DNA from: Steroidobacteraceae bacterium
GTDB taxonomy: Bacteria > Pseudomonadota > Gammaproteobacteria > Steroidobacterales > Steroidobacteraceae
Direction of reading: 5' to 3'
Assembly (NCBI GenBank): GCA_027531255.1
Contig: JAPZRU010000007.1
Coordinates: forward strand, 62,001-126,000
DNA: 64,000 nt
Of this stretch, positions 43,567 to 52,645 are shown in pieces. Each line of letters begins with the position of its first letter. Positions within the stretch are counted from its first letter, which is position 1. Under the pieces are notes generated by a model. The model was not told the DNA's origin, ran no database searches, and was given only the letters and a program-made list of their open reading frames with translations. Made by a program: the position numbers and the translations under genes.

Positions 43567-44946
43567 TCAGATGAACGACACGCCGACCTGGAACAGCTTC
43601 TCGACGGCCTCGATCTGGCGGCGATCCGTCAGGAACAGGATCACGTGGTCGCCGTCGTGGATCTCGATGTCGTGGTGGCCCATGATCACGTCGTCGCCGC
43701 GGACGATCGCGCCGATCGTCGTGCCCTCGGGCACGCGGATCTGCTCGATGCGCCGGCCGACCACCTTCGAGCTGCTGGCGTCGCCGTGCGCGATCGCCTC
43801 GATCGCCTCGGCCGCGCCGCGCCGCAGGCTGTGCACCTTGACGACGTCGCCGCGGCGCACGTGCGCGAGCAGGCTGCCGATCGTGATCGTCTGCGGGCTG
43901 ATCGCGACGTCGATGCTGCCGCTCTCCATCAGCTCCGCGTACGACGGCTTGTTGATCAGCGTCATCACCTTCCGGCAGCCGAGGCGCTTGGCGAGCATCG
44001 AGGACAGGATGTTCGCCTCCTCGGCGTTCGTCAGCGCGACGAACGCGTCCGCGGTGTCGACGCTCTCCTCGAGCAGCAGGTCCTCGTCGGCGGCGTCGCC
44101 GTTCAGCACGACGGTGTTGCGCAGCAGTTCGGAGGCGCGGCGCGCGCGCCTGTGGTCGCGCTCGATCAGCTTGACCTGCTGCTGGTCCTCGAGCTTCTGC
44201 GCCAGGCGGATGCCGATGTTGCCGCCGCCGGCGATCACGACGCGCTTCACCGGCGCCTCGAGCTTGCGCAGCTCGCTCATCACCTGGCGGATGTCGTTGC
44301 GGGCCGCGAGGAAGAACACCTCGTCGCCGGGCTCGACGACCGTGTCGCCCTCGGGCTTGATGCTGCGGCCCCTCCGGTAGATCGCCGCGACGCGCGCGTC
44401 GATGTTCGGGATGTGGTTCCGGATGTTGCGGATCGGCTGCCCTACCAGCAGGCCGCCCTGGACCGCGCGCACGCCGACGAGCCGCACGCGGCCGTCCGCG
44501 AAGTCCACGACCTGCAGCGCGCCCGGATAGCGGATCAGCTGTTCGACGTACTCCGTGACGAGCTGCTCGGGGCTGATGTAGACGTCGATCGCGAACGCGC
44601 CGCCCTCGCGGAACAGGTCGGGTCGCGACAGGTAGGCCGGCGCGCGGATGCGCGCGATCTTGGTCGGCGTCTTGAACAGCGACCAGGCGACCTGGCAGGC
44701 CACCATGTTCACTTCGTCGCTGTTCGTCAGCGCGACGACCAGCTGGGCGTCGCCGCAGCCAGCCGCCTCGAGCACCGCCGGGTTCGCCGCGTTGCCGTTG
44801 ACCGTGCGGATGTCCAGGCGGTCCTGCAGTTCCCGGAGCACCTCGTCGTCGGAGTCGACGACGGTGACGTCGTTCGCCTCCTCGCGCGAGAGGTGGTACG
44901 CGGCGGTGCGGCCGACCTGGCCGGCACCGAGGATGACGATCTTCAC
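43567..44946 (-). CDS. trkA: Trk system potassium uptake regulator TrkA
   Basis: 459-residue cytoplasmic peripheral subunit with two RCK_N/RCK_C pairs. NAD-binding glycine motifs KIVILGAGQVGRTAAYHL at the N-terminus and RVVIAGGGNIGIRLAQKL in the second half; TrkA_C domains near residues 140-220 and 370-455. It gates TrkH in response to nucleotide binding. First gene of trkA-trkH. Confidence 0.96.
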   Translation of the reverse strand: MKIVILGAGQVGRTAAYHLSREEANDVTVVDSDDEVLRELQDRLDIRTVNGNAANPAVLEAAGCGDAQLVVALTNSDEVNMVACQVAWSLFKTPTKIARIRAPAYLSRPDLFREGGAFAIDVYISPEQLVTEYVEQLIRYPGALQVVDFADGRVRLVGVRAVQGGLLVGQPIRNIRNHIPNIDARVAAIYRRGRSIKPEGDTVVEPGDEVFFLAARNDIRQVMSELRKLEAPVKRVVIAGGGNIGIRLAQKLEDQQQVKLIERDHRRARRASELLRNTVVLNGDAADEDLLLEESVDTADAFVALTNAEEANILSSMLAKRLGCRKVMTLINKPSYAELMESGSIDVAISPQTITIGSLLAHVRRGDVVKVHSLRRGAAEAIEAIAHGDASSSKVVGRRIEQIRVPEGTTIGAIVRGDDVIMGHHDIEIHDGDHVILFLTDRRQIEAVEKLFQVGVSFI

Positions 44947-45043
44947 GCGGCAGGCCCGGGGAACGACGACGGGATTGTAGCAGGAGCGGCGCCGCGGTCC
45001 CGGCGCACGGCGTCACGGTCCGCGGGCGGGGCGACGCGCGGGG

Positions 45044-45512
45044 TCACGATCCGCGACGACGCGGCGCCGAATCCTGCCCGGCCCGGGACCGCCGGCAGCC
45101 GACCACGTGGTCGTCCATCAGGCCGGCCGCCTGCATGAACGCGTAGACGATCGTGGTGCCGACGAACTTGAACCCGGCCTTCGCCAGCCTCCTGGAGAGG
45201 GCGTCGCTCTCGGGGGTGGAGACCGGCGCGTCGGCGAGTGTCCGCGGTCGACGTGCCCCGGGTCGCGCCCGGGGGTGCATGGCGCCAGACCAGCTCGGCC
45301 ACGTCCACGCCGGCGTCACGCAGCGCGAGCCAGGCGCGTGCGCTCGTGACGAACGCATCGATCTTCAGCCGGTTGCGGACGATTCCCGGATCGGCGAGCA
45401 GCCGCGCGCGATCCGCCTCGCGGTGGCGCGCGTAGAGCGGGTCGGTCGTGCACCACCCGCAGCGCGCGCGGCCGTCCGAGTGGACGAGTGTCGCGGGCCG
45501 CGCGGCCGTCAC
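45044..45512 (-). pseudogene. tag: DNA-3-methyladenine glycosylase I, decayed
   Basis: Tag excises 3-methyladenine from DNA and needs about 185 residues. Here the N-terminal zinc/Cys part RCGWCTTDPLYARH is followed at once by ADRARLLADPGIVRNRLKIDAFVTSARAWLAL, so about 50 residues, including the catalytic Glu region, are missing. After ELVWRH the frame changes (near 45280) and the rest continues as LADAPVSTPESDALSRRLAKAGFKFVGTTIVYAFMQAAGLMDDHVVGC. Both an internal deletion and a frameshift, so it cannot work. Its GTG overlaps the stop of the upstream trans-sulfuration gene, recording a former operon. Confidence 0.85.
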
Positions 45513-46645
45513 GGGTCGACGGCCAGCGCCTGCCGCAGGTCGGCGAGCAGGTCGTCCACGTGCTCGAGGCCGACCGACAGCCGCAGCAGGTCGCGCGGGG
45601 TCGGCGTGTCCGGGCCTTCCACCGAGGCACGGTGTTCGACGAGGCTCTCGACGCCGCCGAGGCTAGTCGCGCGCGTGAAGAGACGCGTGCGCGCGGCGAC
45701 CGCGAGCGCCGCCGGCTCGCCGCCGCGCACGCGGATCGACAGCATCGCGCCGAACGCGCTCATCTGGCGCGCCGCGAGCGCGTGGTTCGGATGCGTGGCG
45801 AGGCCCGGGTAGTAGACCTGCGCCACGTTCGGCTCCGCCGCCAGCGCTTCCGCGAGCGCGTGCGCATTGGCCGACTGCTGGCGCACGCGCAGCGGCAGAG
45901 TGGCGAGGCTCCTGCGGATCAGCCAGCAGTCGAACGGCGCGGGCACGCCGCCGCCCTCCTGCTGGAACAGCCGGACGCGGTCGAGCGCGGGGCCCGCCTC
46001 GCGCACGATCACCGCGCCGCCGGTCACGTCGCTGTGGCCGCCGAAGTACTTGGTCGTGCTGTGCATCACGTAGTCGGCGCCCAGCGCCAGCGGCCGTTGC
46101 AGCACCGGGGTGGCGAACGTGTTGTCCGCCGCGAGCCGCGCGCCGTTCTCGTGCGCGATCTCGGCCAGCGCGCCGAGGTCCGCGAGCCGCAGCATCGGGT
46201 TGGACGGGCTCTCGACCCACAGCAGGCGCGTGCGTGGCGTCAGCGCGCGTCGCACCGCGTCGAGATCGGCCATGTCCACCCGCGCGTGTGTCACGCCCCA
46301 GCGCGCCACCACGTTGGCCAGCTGCTTCAGCGTGCCGTGGTAGCAGTCGTGGCCGACCAGTACGTGATCGCCGGGCTCGAGCGTCGCGAACACGGCGAGC
46401 GAGGCGGCGGTGCCCGAGCCGAACGAGACGCAGTCCTGGCCACCCTCGAGCGGCGCGATCGCCCGTTCGAGTTCGCGGCGCGTCGGGTTGTCCGCGCGCG
46501 CGTAGCTCCAGCCGTGCGGGTAGCTGCCGTCCGGGTTCCGCTGGAACGTGGTGCTCAGGTGGATCGGCTGCGCGACGGCGCCGGTGGCGGCGTCGGGCGA
46601 GCGCGCCGCGTGGATCGCGAGCGTCTCGAGGCGGAGGGTGTCCAT
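45509..46645 (-). CDS. PLP-dependent trans-sulfuration enzyme (cystathionine gamma-synthase/beta-lyase family)
   Basis: 378-residue PLP enzyme of the Cys/Met metabolism family. Seen: QPIHLSTTFQRNPDGSYPHGWSYARADNPTRRELE, GSGTAASLAVFATLEPGDHVLVG, LLWVESPSNPMLRLADL, VADNTFATPVLQRPLALGADYVMHSTTKYFGGHSDV with the cofactor Lys in STTKY, and SLGGVESLVEHRASV. Synthase versus lyase cannot be told from sequence alone; the Y/R residues at the phosphate site fit a cystathionine enzyme. Downstream is the tag relic, upstream the DhaL-DegV gene (9-base gap). Confidence 0.88.
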   Translation of the reverse strand: MDTLRLETLAIHAARSPDAATGAVAQPIHLSTTFQRNPDGSYPHGWSYARADNPTRRELERAIAPLEGGQDCVSFGSGTAASLAVFATLEPGDHVLVGHDCYHGTLKQLANVVARWGVTHARVDMADLDAVRRALTPRTRLLWVESPSNPMLRLADLGALAEIAHENGARLAADNTFATPVLQRPLALGADYVMHSTTKYFGGHSDVTGGAVIVREAGPALDRVRLFQQEGGGVPAPFDCWLIRRSLATLPLRVRQQSANAHALAEALAAEPNVAQVYYPGLATHPNHALAARQMSAFGAMLSIRVRGGEPAALAVAARTRLFTRATSLGGVESLVEHRASVEGPDTPTPRDLLRLSVGLEHVDDLLADLRQALAVDP

Positions 46646-46654
46646 CCCGCGATT

Positions 46655-48490
46655 CTAGCCGCGCGGCGCGCCGGGTCCGTCGTCGAGCTCCTGCCAGCCC
46701 ACGACCAGCATGCCCGGTCCGCCGTGCGCGCCGAGCGCCGTGCCGAGCGGCAGCACCCAGCTGCGCTCCACGTTCGCGAGACCGGCGACGATTTCCTCGC
46801 GCAGGCGCTCGCCTTCGTCGGGCGCGTTCGCGTGGCCGACCAGCAGCCGGTAGCGCTTCGCGGGATCGAGCCGCCGCCGCACGAAGCGGGCGAACTTCGG
46901 TCGCAGGTTGCGCCGCCCGCGCAGGAAGCCGCCGAGGCCGACCCGCAGGTCCGGCAGGTTGGCGATCAGCGGCGTCAGTCGCAGCCACTCGGCGATCGGC
47001 TTCGCGATCTTCGGCAGGCGTCCGCCGCGGATGCCGTAATCGAGCGTCGCGAGGCAGCCGAAGGTGCGCGTGCGCGGGATCATCCGCTGCACGGAGGCGA
47101 CGATCTCCGCCGCGTCCATTCCCGCGGCGGCGCACTCCGCCGCGTGCATCGCGAGCAGCCCCTGCCCGAGCGAGGCGTTGCCGGTGTCCACGACGTGCAC
47201 CCGCGCCTGCGCGATGCGTGCCGCGGCGGCTTCCGCCGCCTGCTTCGTGCCGCTGGAGCGGCCGGCGACGTTGATGCTGACGACCGACTCGTAGTGCGAG
47301 GCGAGGAATTCGAACAGTCGGCGGAAGTCGCCGGGCGGCGGCTGCGAGGTCTTCGGCGGGACGGGGCTCCGCTCCAGCAGTTCGTAGAATTGCGCGGGCG
47401 AGAGGCTGACCTTGTCGAGGTAGCTGTGCTCGCCGAAGTTCACGCGCACCGGCACGAGGTGGATGTCGAGGCGCTCGAGTTCGTCGTCCGGGATGTCCGC
47501 CGCGGAGTCCGCGACGATCGCGACGCGCCGCCGCGGCGCGTGATGCGCCGCCTCCTGCTGCCGCTGCATGTCGTCCGCCTTCTGGGCGGACACCGCGCCG
47601 TATTCCGCGGCGATGCGGAACACCTCGGCCGGGTCCGCGACGTGCAGGTGCACGCGCACCTTGCGATGCGTGCCCGCGACGACGAGGCTCGAGCCGAGCG
47701 CGGCGAGCCGCTCGCGCAGGTGGCGGCGGTCCACCGCGTCTCCGGTGACCATGCACTCGGTGCACCAGCGGTGCGCGAGCGATTCGGCGTGGCCGGCGGC
47801 GTGGCCGTGCTCGTCGTGCTCGGACGCCGGCAGCGGCGCCGACTCGTCGAGCTCGCCCGTGTCCAGGTACGCGGAGATGCCCTCGAGCATCGCGACGAAG
47901 CCCGCGGCACCGGCGTCCACGACGTTCGCGCGCCGCAGTTCGTCCATCTGCTCGCGCGTCGCGGCCAGCGATTCGCGGGCCCGCACGAGACCGCCGCGCA
48001 CGAGCTCGGGGAAGCTGCCGACGCCGCGTCGCGCGAGCTGCTCGACCTCGGCCGCGAAGTCCTGCAGCACGGTGAGGATCGTGCCCTCGCGCGGCTCGGC
48101 GATCGCCTCGCGCGCGTGGGCCGCGCCGTGGCGCACCGCGTCCGCGAACTCGGCGGGCGAGAGCTCGCGCAGCGTCGCGACCCGGTCCGCGACGCCCGTC
48201 AGGAACTGCGAGAGGATCGCGCCGGAGTTGCCGCGCGCACCGTCGAGTGCGGCGTCCGCCGCCCGGGTCAGCACCTCGCCGGCGTGCTCGACCGCGCCCG
48301 TCTGCAGTGCGCCCAGCATCGTGCGGATCGTCAGCGCGAGGTTCGTGCCCGTGTCGCCGTCCGGTACCGGGAACACGTTGATCCGGTCGAGATGCTCCCG
48401 CGCCGCGAGCAGCCGACGTCCGCCCGCCTGCAGCGCGCGCGCGAGCTCGCGGCCGTCGAGGCGCGGCAGCCAGACCGCCTTGGTCGCCAA
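46655..48490 (-). CDS. DhaL (DAK2)-DegV fusion protein
   Basis: 611 residues. N-terminal DhaL/DAK2 ATP-binding domain (about 5-210; INVFPVPDGDTGTNLALTIRTML, GARGNSGAILSQFLTG), middle alpha region (WCTECMVTGDAVDRRHLRERL) and C-terminal DegV fatty-acid-binding domain (about 310-600; VAIVADSAADIPDDEL, KTSQPPPGDFRRLFE, NVAGRSSGTKQAAEAAA, VDTGNASLGQGLLAMHAAE). In Firmicutes, separate FakA and FakB proteins phosphorylate fatty acids; here the two activities sit in one chain. Fatty-acid kinase activity is inferred, not shown. Confidence 0.9.
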   Translation of the reverse strand: MATKAVWLPRLDGRELARALQAGGRRLLAAREHLDRINVFPVPDGDTGTNLALTIRTMLGALQTGAVEHAGEVLTRAADAALDGARGNSGAILSQFLTGVADRVATLRELSPAEFADAVRHGAAHAREAIAEPREGTILTVLQDFAAEVEQLARRGVGSFPELVRGGLVRARESLAATREQMDELRRANVVDAGAAGFVAMLEGISAYLDTGELDESAPLPASEHDEHGHAAGHAESLAHRWCTECMVTGDAVDRRHLRERLAALGSSLVVAGTHRKVRVHLHVADPAEVFRIAAEYGAVSAQKADDMQRQQEAAHHAPRRRVAIVADSAADIPDDELERLDIHLVPVRVNFGEHSYLDKVSLSPAQFYELLERSPVPPKTSQPPPGDFRRLFEFLASHYESVVSINVAGRSSGTKQAAEAAAARIAQARVHVVDTGNASLGQGLLAMHAAECAAAGMDAAEIVASVQRMIPRTRTFGCLATLDYGIRGGRLPKIAKPIAEWLRLTPLIANLPDLRVGLGGFLRGRRNLRPKFARFVRRRLDPAKRYRLLVGHANAPDEGERLREEIVAGLANVERSWVLPLGTALGAHGGPGMLVVGWQELDDGPGAPRG

Positions 48491-48516
48491 GTCGCCCCCC
48501 CTTGTCCTCGCGCGCG

Positions 48517-49329
48517 TCAGTCGCGCGGCAGCAGGAACCGCAGACCGTCGTGGTTCAGTACGACGCCTTCCGGCGTGATGCGCTCCAGCGCCGGGCCGGC
48601 CGCGAGCCGGCTGCCCTCGCGATAGCGTTCGCCGTTCAGCACGACGAAACGCTGTGCGGGTTCGTTCGAATAGACGTGCAGGTTCAGGTTCAGCGTCGGC
48701 AGCCCCGCGGTCGCCTGCGGCGACAGGTCGTCGAGCCGCGGAAGGCCGGGCACGGAGTCCGCGCGCGGCGGGAACGTGCCCGCCCGCGGTGCCGCGACGG
48801 CGGCGCGCGGCGGCGTCGCGAGGCCGATGCGGCCGTCGCCCGGCACCGGGGCCGTGACGGCCTCCGCGGCCATGCCGGCGCGCGGCGTGCCCAGCCGCGG
48901 CTCGCCAGGGGAGAGGCGCTCGACGCGCGGCCCGCCGTCCACCGGAGGCGGCTCGACGTAGTCGTAGTCGCTGTCCTGCGCGCCGGCGGCGGCCTCCACG
49001 GCCAACGGCCGCACCTCGCGCGTCGTGTCCGCTGCGGCCGGAGTCGCGGGGTCCGAAAACGCGGTTGCAGGTCCGGCCGGAGCACTACCGAAGGCCGCCG
49101 GCGGGCTCGGCGCCGCCGGCGCCTCGTGCGGCGGGCGCTCGTCTCCGCCGCGGAAGAGCAGCACCACGAGCGCAACGAGGTTCACTGCCAGCAGCGCACC
49201 GATGCCCGCGAGCAGCCACGGCAGCTTCGACGGCACCGGTCGCGCGACGGGCGCGTCGGCGAGGCCGGGCAGCTGCTTGCGCTCGCGCTCGTGCTCGGAC
49301 TTGCGCAGAGCGTCGAGGATGAACGACAC
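48517..49329 (-). CDS. gspB: Type II secretion assembly protein GspB
   Basis: 270 residues: a cytoplasmic N-terminus SFILDALRKSEHERERKQLPGL typical of GspB, one membrane helix (about 37-55, WLLAGIGALLAVNLVALVVLLF), a Pro/Ala-rich periplasmic linker and a C-terminal T2SS domain (LPTLNLNLHVYSNEPAQRFVVLNGERYREGSRLAAGPALERITPEGVVLNHDG). It pairs with GspA to insert the secretin through peptidoglycan. One base separates it from the gspA end. The T2SS core genes are not in the window. Confidence 0.9.
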   Translation of the reverse strand: MSFILDALRKSEHERERKQLPGLADAPVARPVPSKLPWLLAGIGALLAVNLVALVVLLFRGGDERPPHEAPAAPSPPAAFGSAPAGPATAFSDPATPAAADTTREVRPLAVEAAAGAQDSDYDYVEPPPVDGGPRVERLSPGEPRLGTPRAGMAAEAVTAPVPGDGRIGLATPPRAAVAAPRAGTFPPRADSVPGLPRLDDLSPQATAGLPTLNLNLHVYSNEPAQRFVVLNGERYREGSRLAAGPALERITPEGVVLNHDGLRFLLPRD

Positions 49330-49330
49330 G

Positions 49331-51034
49331 CTAGCCCTCGCTCTCGCGCAGCCGCGGCACGTTCGGTCCGCCGAGCTGCGCGTCCAGCATCACCTGCGTC
49401 TGCACGCCTGCGATGCCATCCACCGCGAGCCGGTGCTCGCGCTGGAACTGCTCGACCATCCGCGCGAGCTCGCGGTCGTAGACGTCGGAGCCGCCGCGCA
49501 CCGGCTCGCCGCGCAGCGAGTGCAGGCTCTCGCGCAGCCACCGCACCTCGGTGCCGCGCATGCCGGGCGCCAGCGTGCGTGCCTGCGGGGCGGGCGGCCG
49601 CCACAGGATCAGGAAGTCGCCGTACCAGTAACGCTGCAGTTCGCCGAGGTCCGCGTCGTAGGTGCGGCCGCCGGTCTCGAGGCGCGCGCGCGCGTCGTCC
49701 AGCCGCGTGAGCACGACCTGGTGCTCGACGCCGGCCGGATCGACCAGCGCGAGGATCGCAGGGCGGTCGAGCTGGCGCACCTGCGCGAACGTGCCGCGCT
49801 GCGCGAGGCAGGCGAGTCCCTGCACGGTGGCCTGCTCGCACGGCCGAGCGCTGCCGCGCGCGACCTCGAGCGGCGTGCGCCACAGTGCGAACAGGCGCGC
49901 GAACGCTTCGTCGGTGCCGGTACGCGCCGCGTTCGCGCCGAGGAACTGTGCGAGCGTCGCGGCCGGGGCGGTCGTCGTTCCGTCCGCAGCTCGGACGGTG
50001 AGGGCACCCGGTGCTCCGGCGACGGAGGGGGCGCCGGCCGGCGCGCCGGCCGCGGGCGCCGGGGTCGCGGCATCACCGCCCGTCGCCGCCGTCGCCGTCG
50101 CCGCCGCCGCCGGCGCGTCGTCGCGGAGGGTCGGCGCGAGCGCGAGCCACCCCGCGATCGCCAGCAGCGCGACGCCGGCGGCGATGCCGCCCCCGAGCGC
50201 CCACGGCGCCCACGCCGCCGGGAAGCGCCGGCCGTACACCTCGCCGGCCGCGCGCCGCACGAGCGCGGGCGTGACGCGATGCTGCTCCGCGGTGTAGGCG
50301 CCGAGCAGCGCGCGGTCCGCGATCACGTTGACGATGCGCGGGATGCCGCTGGAGAGCCGGTGCAGTTCCGCCAGTGCCGGAGGCGTGAAGATCTCGGTGG
50401 TGGCGCCCGCGACCTGCAGGCGGTGCCGCACGTAGGCCGCGGTCTCGGGCCGCGTCAGCGGATCGAGGTGGTAGCGCCCGGTTATGCGCTGTGCGAGCTG
50501 GCGCAGGTCGTTCCGCGCCAGGACCTCGCGCAGTTCAGGTTGGCCGACCAGGATGATCTGCAGCAGCTTGCGCGTCTCGGTCTCCAGGTTGGTGAGCAGC
50601 CGCACCTGCTCGAGCACGTCGGTGGCGAGCTGCTGCGCTTCGTCGACGATCACGACGACGCGGCGGCCGCGCGCGTGCGCGTCGAGCAGGAATGCGTTCA
50701 GGCGGTCGACCAGGCCCTTCACGCTGCCGCGCACGTCGTCCACCGGCACGTGCAACTCGTCCAGCACGAGGTTCAGGAACTCGAGCGGCGTGACTCGCGG
50801 GTTCAGAACGAGAGCGACGTCCGCGTGCGCCGGCACCTGCGCGAGCAGGCTGCGCACCATGGTGGTCTTGCCGGTGCCGACCTCGCCCGTCAGCTGGACG
50901 AAGCCGCCGGCGTCGTCGATGCCGTAGAGCAGGTGCGCGAGCGCCTCCGCGTGCCGCTCGCTGAGGTACAGGTAGCGGGGGTCCGGCGTGATCGCGAACG
51001 GCTTTTCGGCGAGACCGAAGAAGCGGGTGTACAT
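49331..51034 (-). CDS. gspA: GspA/ExeA-type AAA ATPase with peptidoglycan-binding domain
   Basis: 567 residues. AAA domain (about 1-270; FFGLAEKPFAITPDPRYLYLSERHAEALAHL, Walker A TGEVGTGKTT, Walker B RVVVIVDEAQQL), one membrane helix (about 283-303), an Ala/Thr-rich linker, a C39-like/periplasmic region and a C-terminal PG_binding_1 domain (ALAPGMRGTEVRWLRESLHSLRGEPV...QREHRLAVDGIAGVQTQVMLD). Together with GspB it localises the type II secretin. Distance between stop and next start is one base, so the pair is a tight operon. Confidence 0.92.
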   Translation of the reverse strand: MYTRFFGLAEKPFAITPDPRYLYLSERHAEALAHLLYGIDDAGGFVQLTGEVGTGKTTMVRSLLAQVPAHADVALVLNPRVTPLEFLNLVLDELHVPVDDVRGSVKGLVDRLNAFLLDAHARGRRVVVIVDEAQQLATDVLEQVRLLTNLETETRKLLQIILVGQPELREVLARNDLRQLAQRITGRYHLDPLTRPETAAYVRHRLQVAGATTEIFTPPALAELHRLSSGIPRIVNVIADRALLGAYTAEQHRVTPALVRRAAGEVYGRRFPAAWAPWALGGGIAAGVALLAIAGWLALAPTLRDDAPAAAATATAATGGDAATPAPAAGAPAGAPSVAGAPGALTVRAADGTTTAPAATLAQFLGANAARTGTDEAFARLFALWRTPLEVARGSARPCEQATVQGLACLAQRGTFAQVRQLDRPAILALVDPAGVEHQVVLTRLDDARARLETGGRTYDADLGELQRYWYGDFLILWRPPAPQARTLAPGMRGTEVRWLRESLHSLRGEPVRGGSDVYDRELARMVEQFQREHRLAVDGIAGVQTQVMLDAQLGGPNVPRLRESEG

Positions 51035-51137
51035 GCGCGCCGGATGATAGCGCAGCGCGCGCCCGGGTCAGCGGCGGGGCAGCCCCCGTGAGACCGGGAC
51101 GGCGTGGCGGCGGATCCCTGCGGCGAGGCCGGGTCCG

Positions 51138-52412
51138 TCAACTGCGCCGCCGCACCCCCGTGAACCCGTCCTCCTTCGGCCCGCCGCGCCCGAGGCTGCT
51201 GGCGCGCGTCACCGACGCGTCGCCGAACTTCTCGCGGATCCGGTCGAGCGTCGGGTCGAGCTTCGCGCCGGCCCTGCCGGCCGCGGGCGGCAGGCCCGCC
51301 GGCGCCGCGGTCGCCTCGCTGCGGGGCGTCGGCGCGTCGCCCGCCGGCTGGCCGAACAGGTCGAGCTGAACCGCGGGCGCCAGCGAAGCGAGCCCGACGC
51401 CGAGCAACCGTACCGCCGCGCGCGGCTGCTCCGCGAGCCAGCCGTCCAGCAGTTCCCTCGCGATCTTGAGCACCGCGCCCGTGTCCTGCGTCGCGGGCGC
51501 GAAGCTGCGGCTGCGGGTGTAGGTCGCGAAGTCCCGGCGCCGGATCTTCACGACGACCGTCGAGGCCGTCAGTTCCTTCGCGCGCAGCCGCACGCCGACG
51601 CGGTCCGCGAGCTTCGCGAGCTCGGCGTGCATGTCCGCGGCGCGCTTCAGGTCCACGTCGAAGGTCTCCTCGGCGCTGACCTGCTTCTCCTGCCAGTCCG
51701 CCTCGACCGGCCGCTCGTCGATGCCGGCCGCGCGGTCGCGCACGTTCTGCGTGTGCTTGCCGAACAGCGGCCACAGTACCGCGTCCGGCGCCGCGCGCAG
51801 CTGGCCGAGCGTGTGCAGCCCGCACTCCTCGAGGCGCGTCGCCGTCTTCGGGCCGATGCCGTGCAGCCGGCGGATCGGCAGCGGGTCGAGCACCCTCGCG
51901 ACTTCGTCGGGCGCGATCGTGCAGAGCCCGTCGGGCTTCTTCAGGTCCGAGGCGATCTTGGCGAGCAGCTTGTTGTGCGCCGCGCCGACCGAAGCGGTCA
52001 GGCCCGTGCGCTCGCGGATGCGTGCCTTGATCGCCGCGGCGATGACTGCCGGCTCGCCGTGCAGGCGGCGGCTGCCGGTCACGTCGAGGTAGGCCTCGTC
52101 GAGCGACAGGCCTTCCACCAGCGGCGTGAACTCGTGGAACACCTCGAACACCGACTGCGAGACTTCCTTGTAGCGCTCCATCCGCGGCTTCACGCACACC
52201 GCGTGCGGGCAGCGCGCGAGTGCCTCGCGCACCGGCATCGCCGAGTGCACGCCGTACCTGCGGACCTCGTAGCTGGCGGCCGCGACGACGCCGCGCCCCG
52301 ACGTGCCGCCGACGATCACCGGCAGGCCGCGCAGTTCGGGTCGGTCGTGCATCTCCACCGACGCGTAGAACGCGTCCATGTCGACGTGGAGGATCGCGCG
52401 GGGCGCGCTCAT
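51138..52412 (-). CDS. dinB: DNA polymerase IV
   Basis: Y-family translesion polymerase. 424 residues: palm with catalytic HVDMDAFYASVE and SLDEAYLDVT, fingers RGVVAAASYEVRRYGVHSAMP, thumb LPIRRLHGIGPKTATRLEECGLHTLGQLR and little finger FATYTRSRSF. A Pro/Ala-rich C-terminal tail of about 70 residues follows the clamp-binding-like QLDLFG motif, a little longer than usual. ATG 52412 opens with PRAILHVDMDAF. No LexA box found within the short 5' gap. Confidence 0.95.
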   Translation of the reverse strand: MSAPRAILHVDMDAFYASVEMHDRPELRGLPVIVGGTSGRGVVAAASYEVRRYGVHSAMPVREALARCPHAVCVKPRMERYKEVSQSVFEVFHEFTPLVEGLSLDEAYLDVTGSRRLHGEPAVIAAAIKARIRERTGLTASVGAAHNKLLAKIASDLKKPDGLCTIAPDEVARVLDPLPIRRLHGIGPKTATRLEECGLHTLGQLRAAPDAVLWPLFGKHTQNVRDRAAGIDERPVEADWQEKQVSAEETFDVDLKRAADMHAELAKLADRVGVRLRAKELTASTVVVKIRRRDFATYTRSRSFAPATQDTGAVLKIARELLDGWLAEQPRAAVRLLGVGLASLAPAVQLDLFGQPAGDAPTPRSEATAAPAGLPPAAGRAGAKLDPTLDRIREKFGDASVTRASSLGRGGPKEDGFTGVRRRS

Positions 52413-52440
52413 GCCCGGGAGGGTGGCCGTGCGCGCGTCG

Positions 52441-52602
52441 TCACGTCGCGAGCGCGCTGACGACGGCGGTGCCGAGCAGCGCGGCGCCGACCGCCGGCAC
52501 CGCCGCGACGGAGATGTTCGCGCACTCGCCGATGCCGAGCGCGAACGACGCGTCGGGTCCGGTCGCCGGTCGCGGGCAGGGGAAATTCCTGCATGCGCGC
52601 AT
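52441..52602 (-). CDS. Possible small membrane peptide
   Basis: 53 codons, ATG at 52602 to TGA. The second half is one hydrophobic helix (FALGIGECANISVAAVPAVGAALLGTAVVSALAT) and the N-terminus is basic with two Cys. No family recognised and no strong ribosome site seen. It could be a small membrane peptide or chance reading in GC-rich DNA; its position between dinB and the acyl-CoA synthetase gives no clue. Low confidence. Confidence 0.2.
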   Translation of the reverse strand: MRACRNFPCPRPATGPDASFALGIGECANISVAAVPAVGAALLGTAVVSALAT

Positions 52603-52645
52603 CCTAGCGTGCCGGAGCGCCGCCCGCCGTCCCGGCGCCGGCGGT

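Noticed and set aside
45488-48625. A 1045-codon plus-strand frame
   Set aside because: It is antisense to the trans-sulfuration enzyme and the DhaL-DegV fusion. The protein has no domain and the composition is that of a GC-rich shadow.
52443-52594. A 61-codon frame overlapping the possible membrane peptide, beginning MQEFPLPATG
   Set aside because: It is Arg-rich throughout without hydrophobic or family features, in contrast to the alternative frame.
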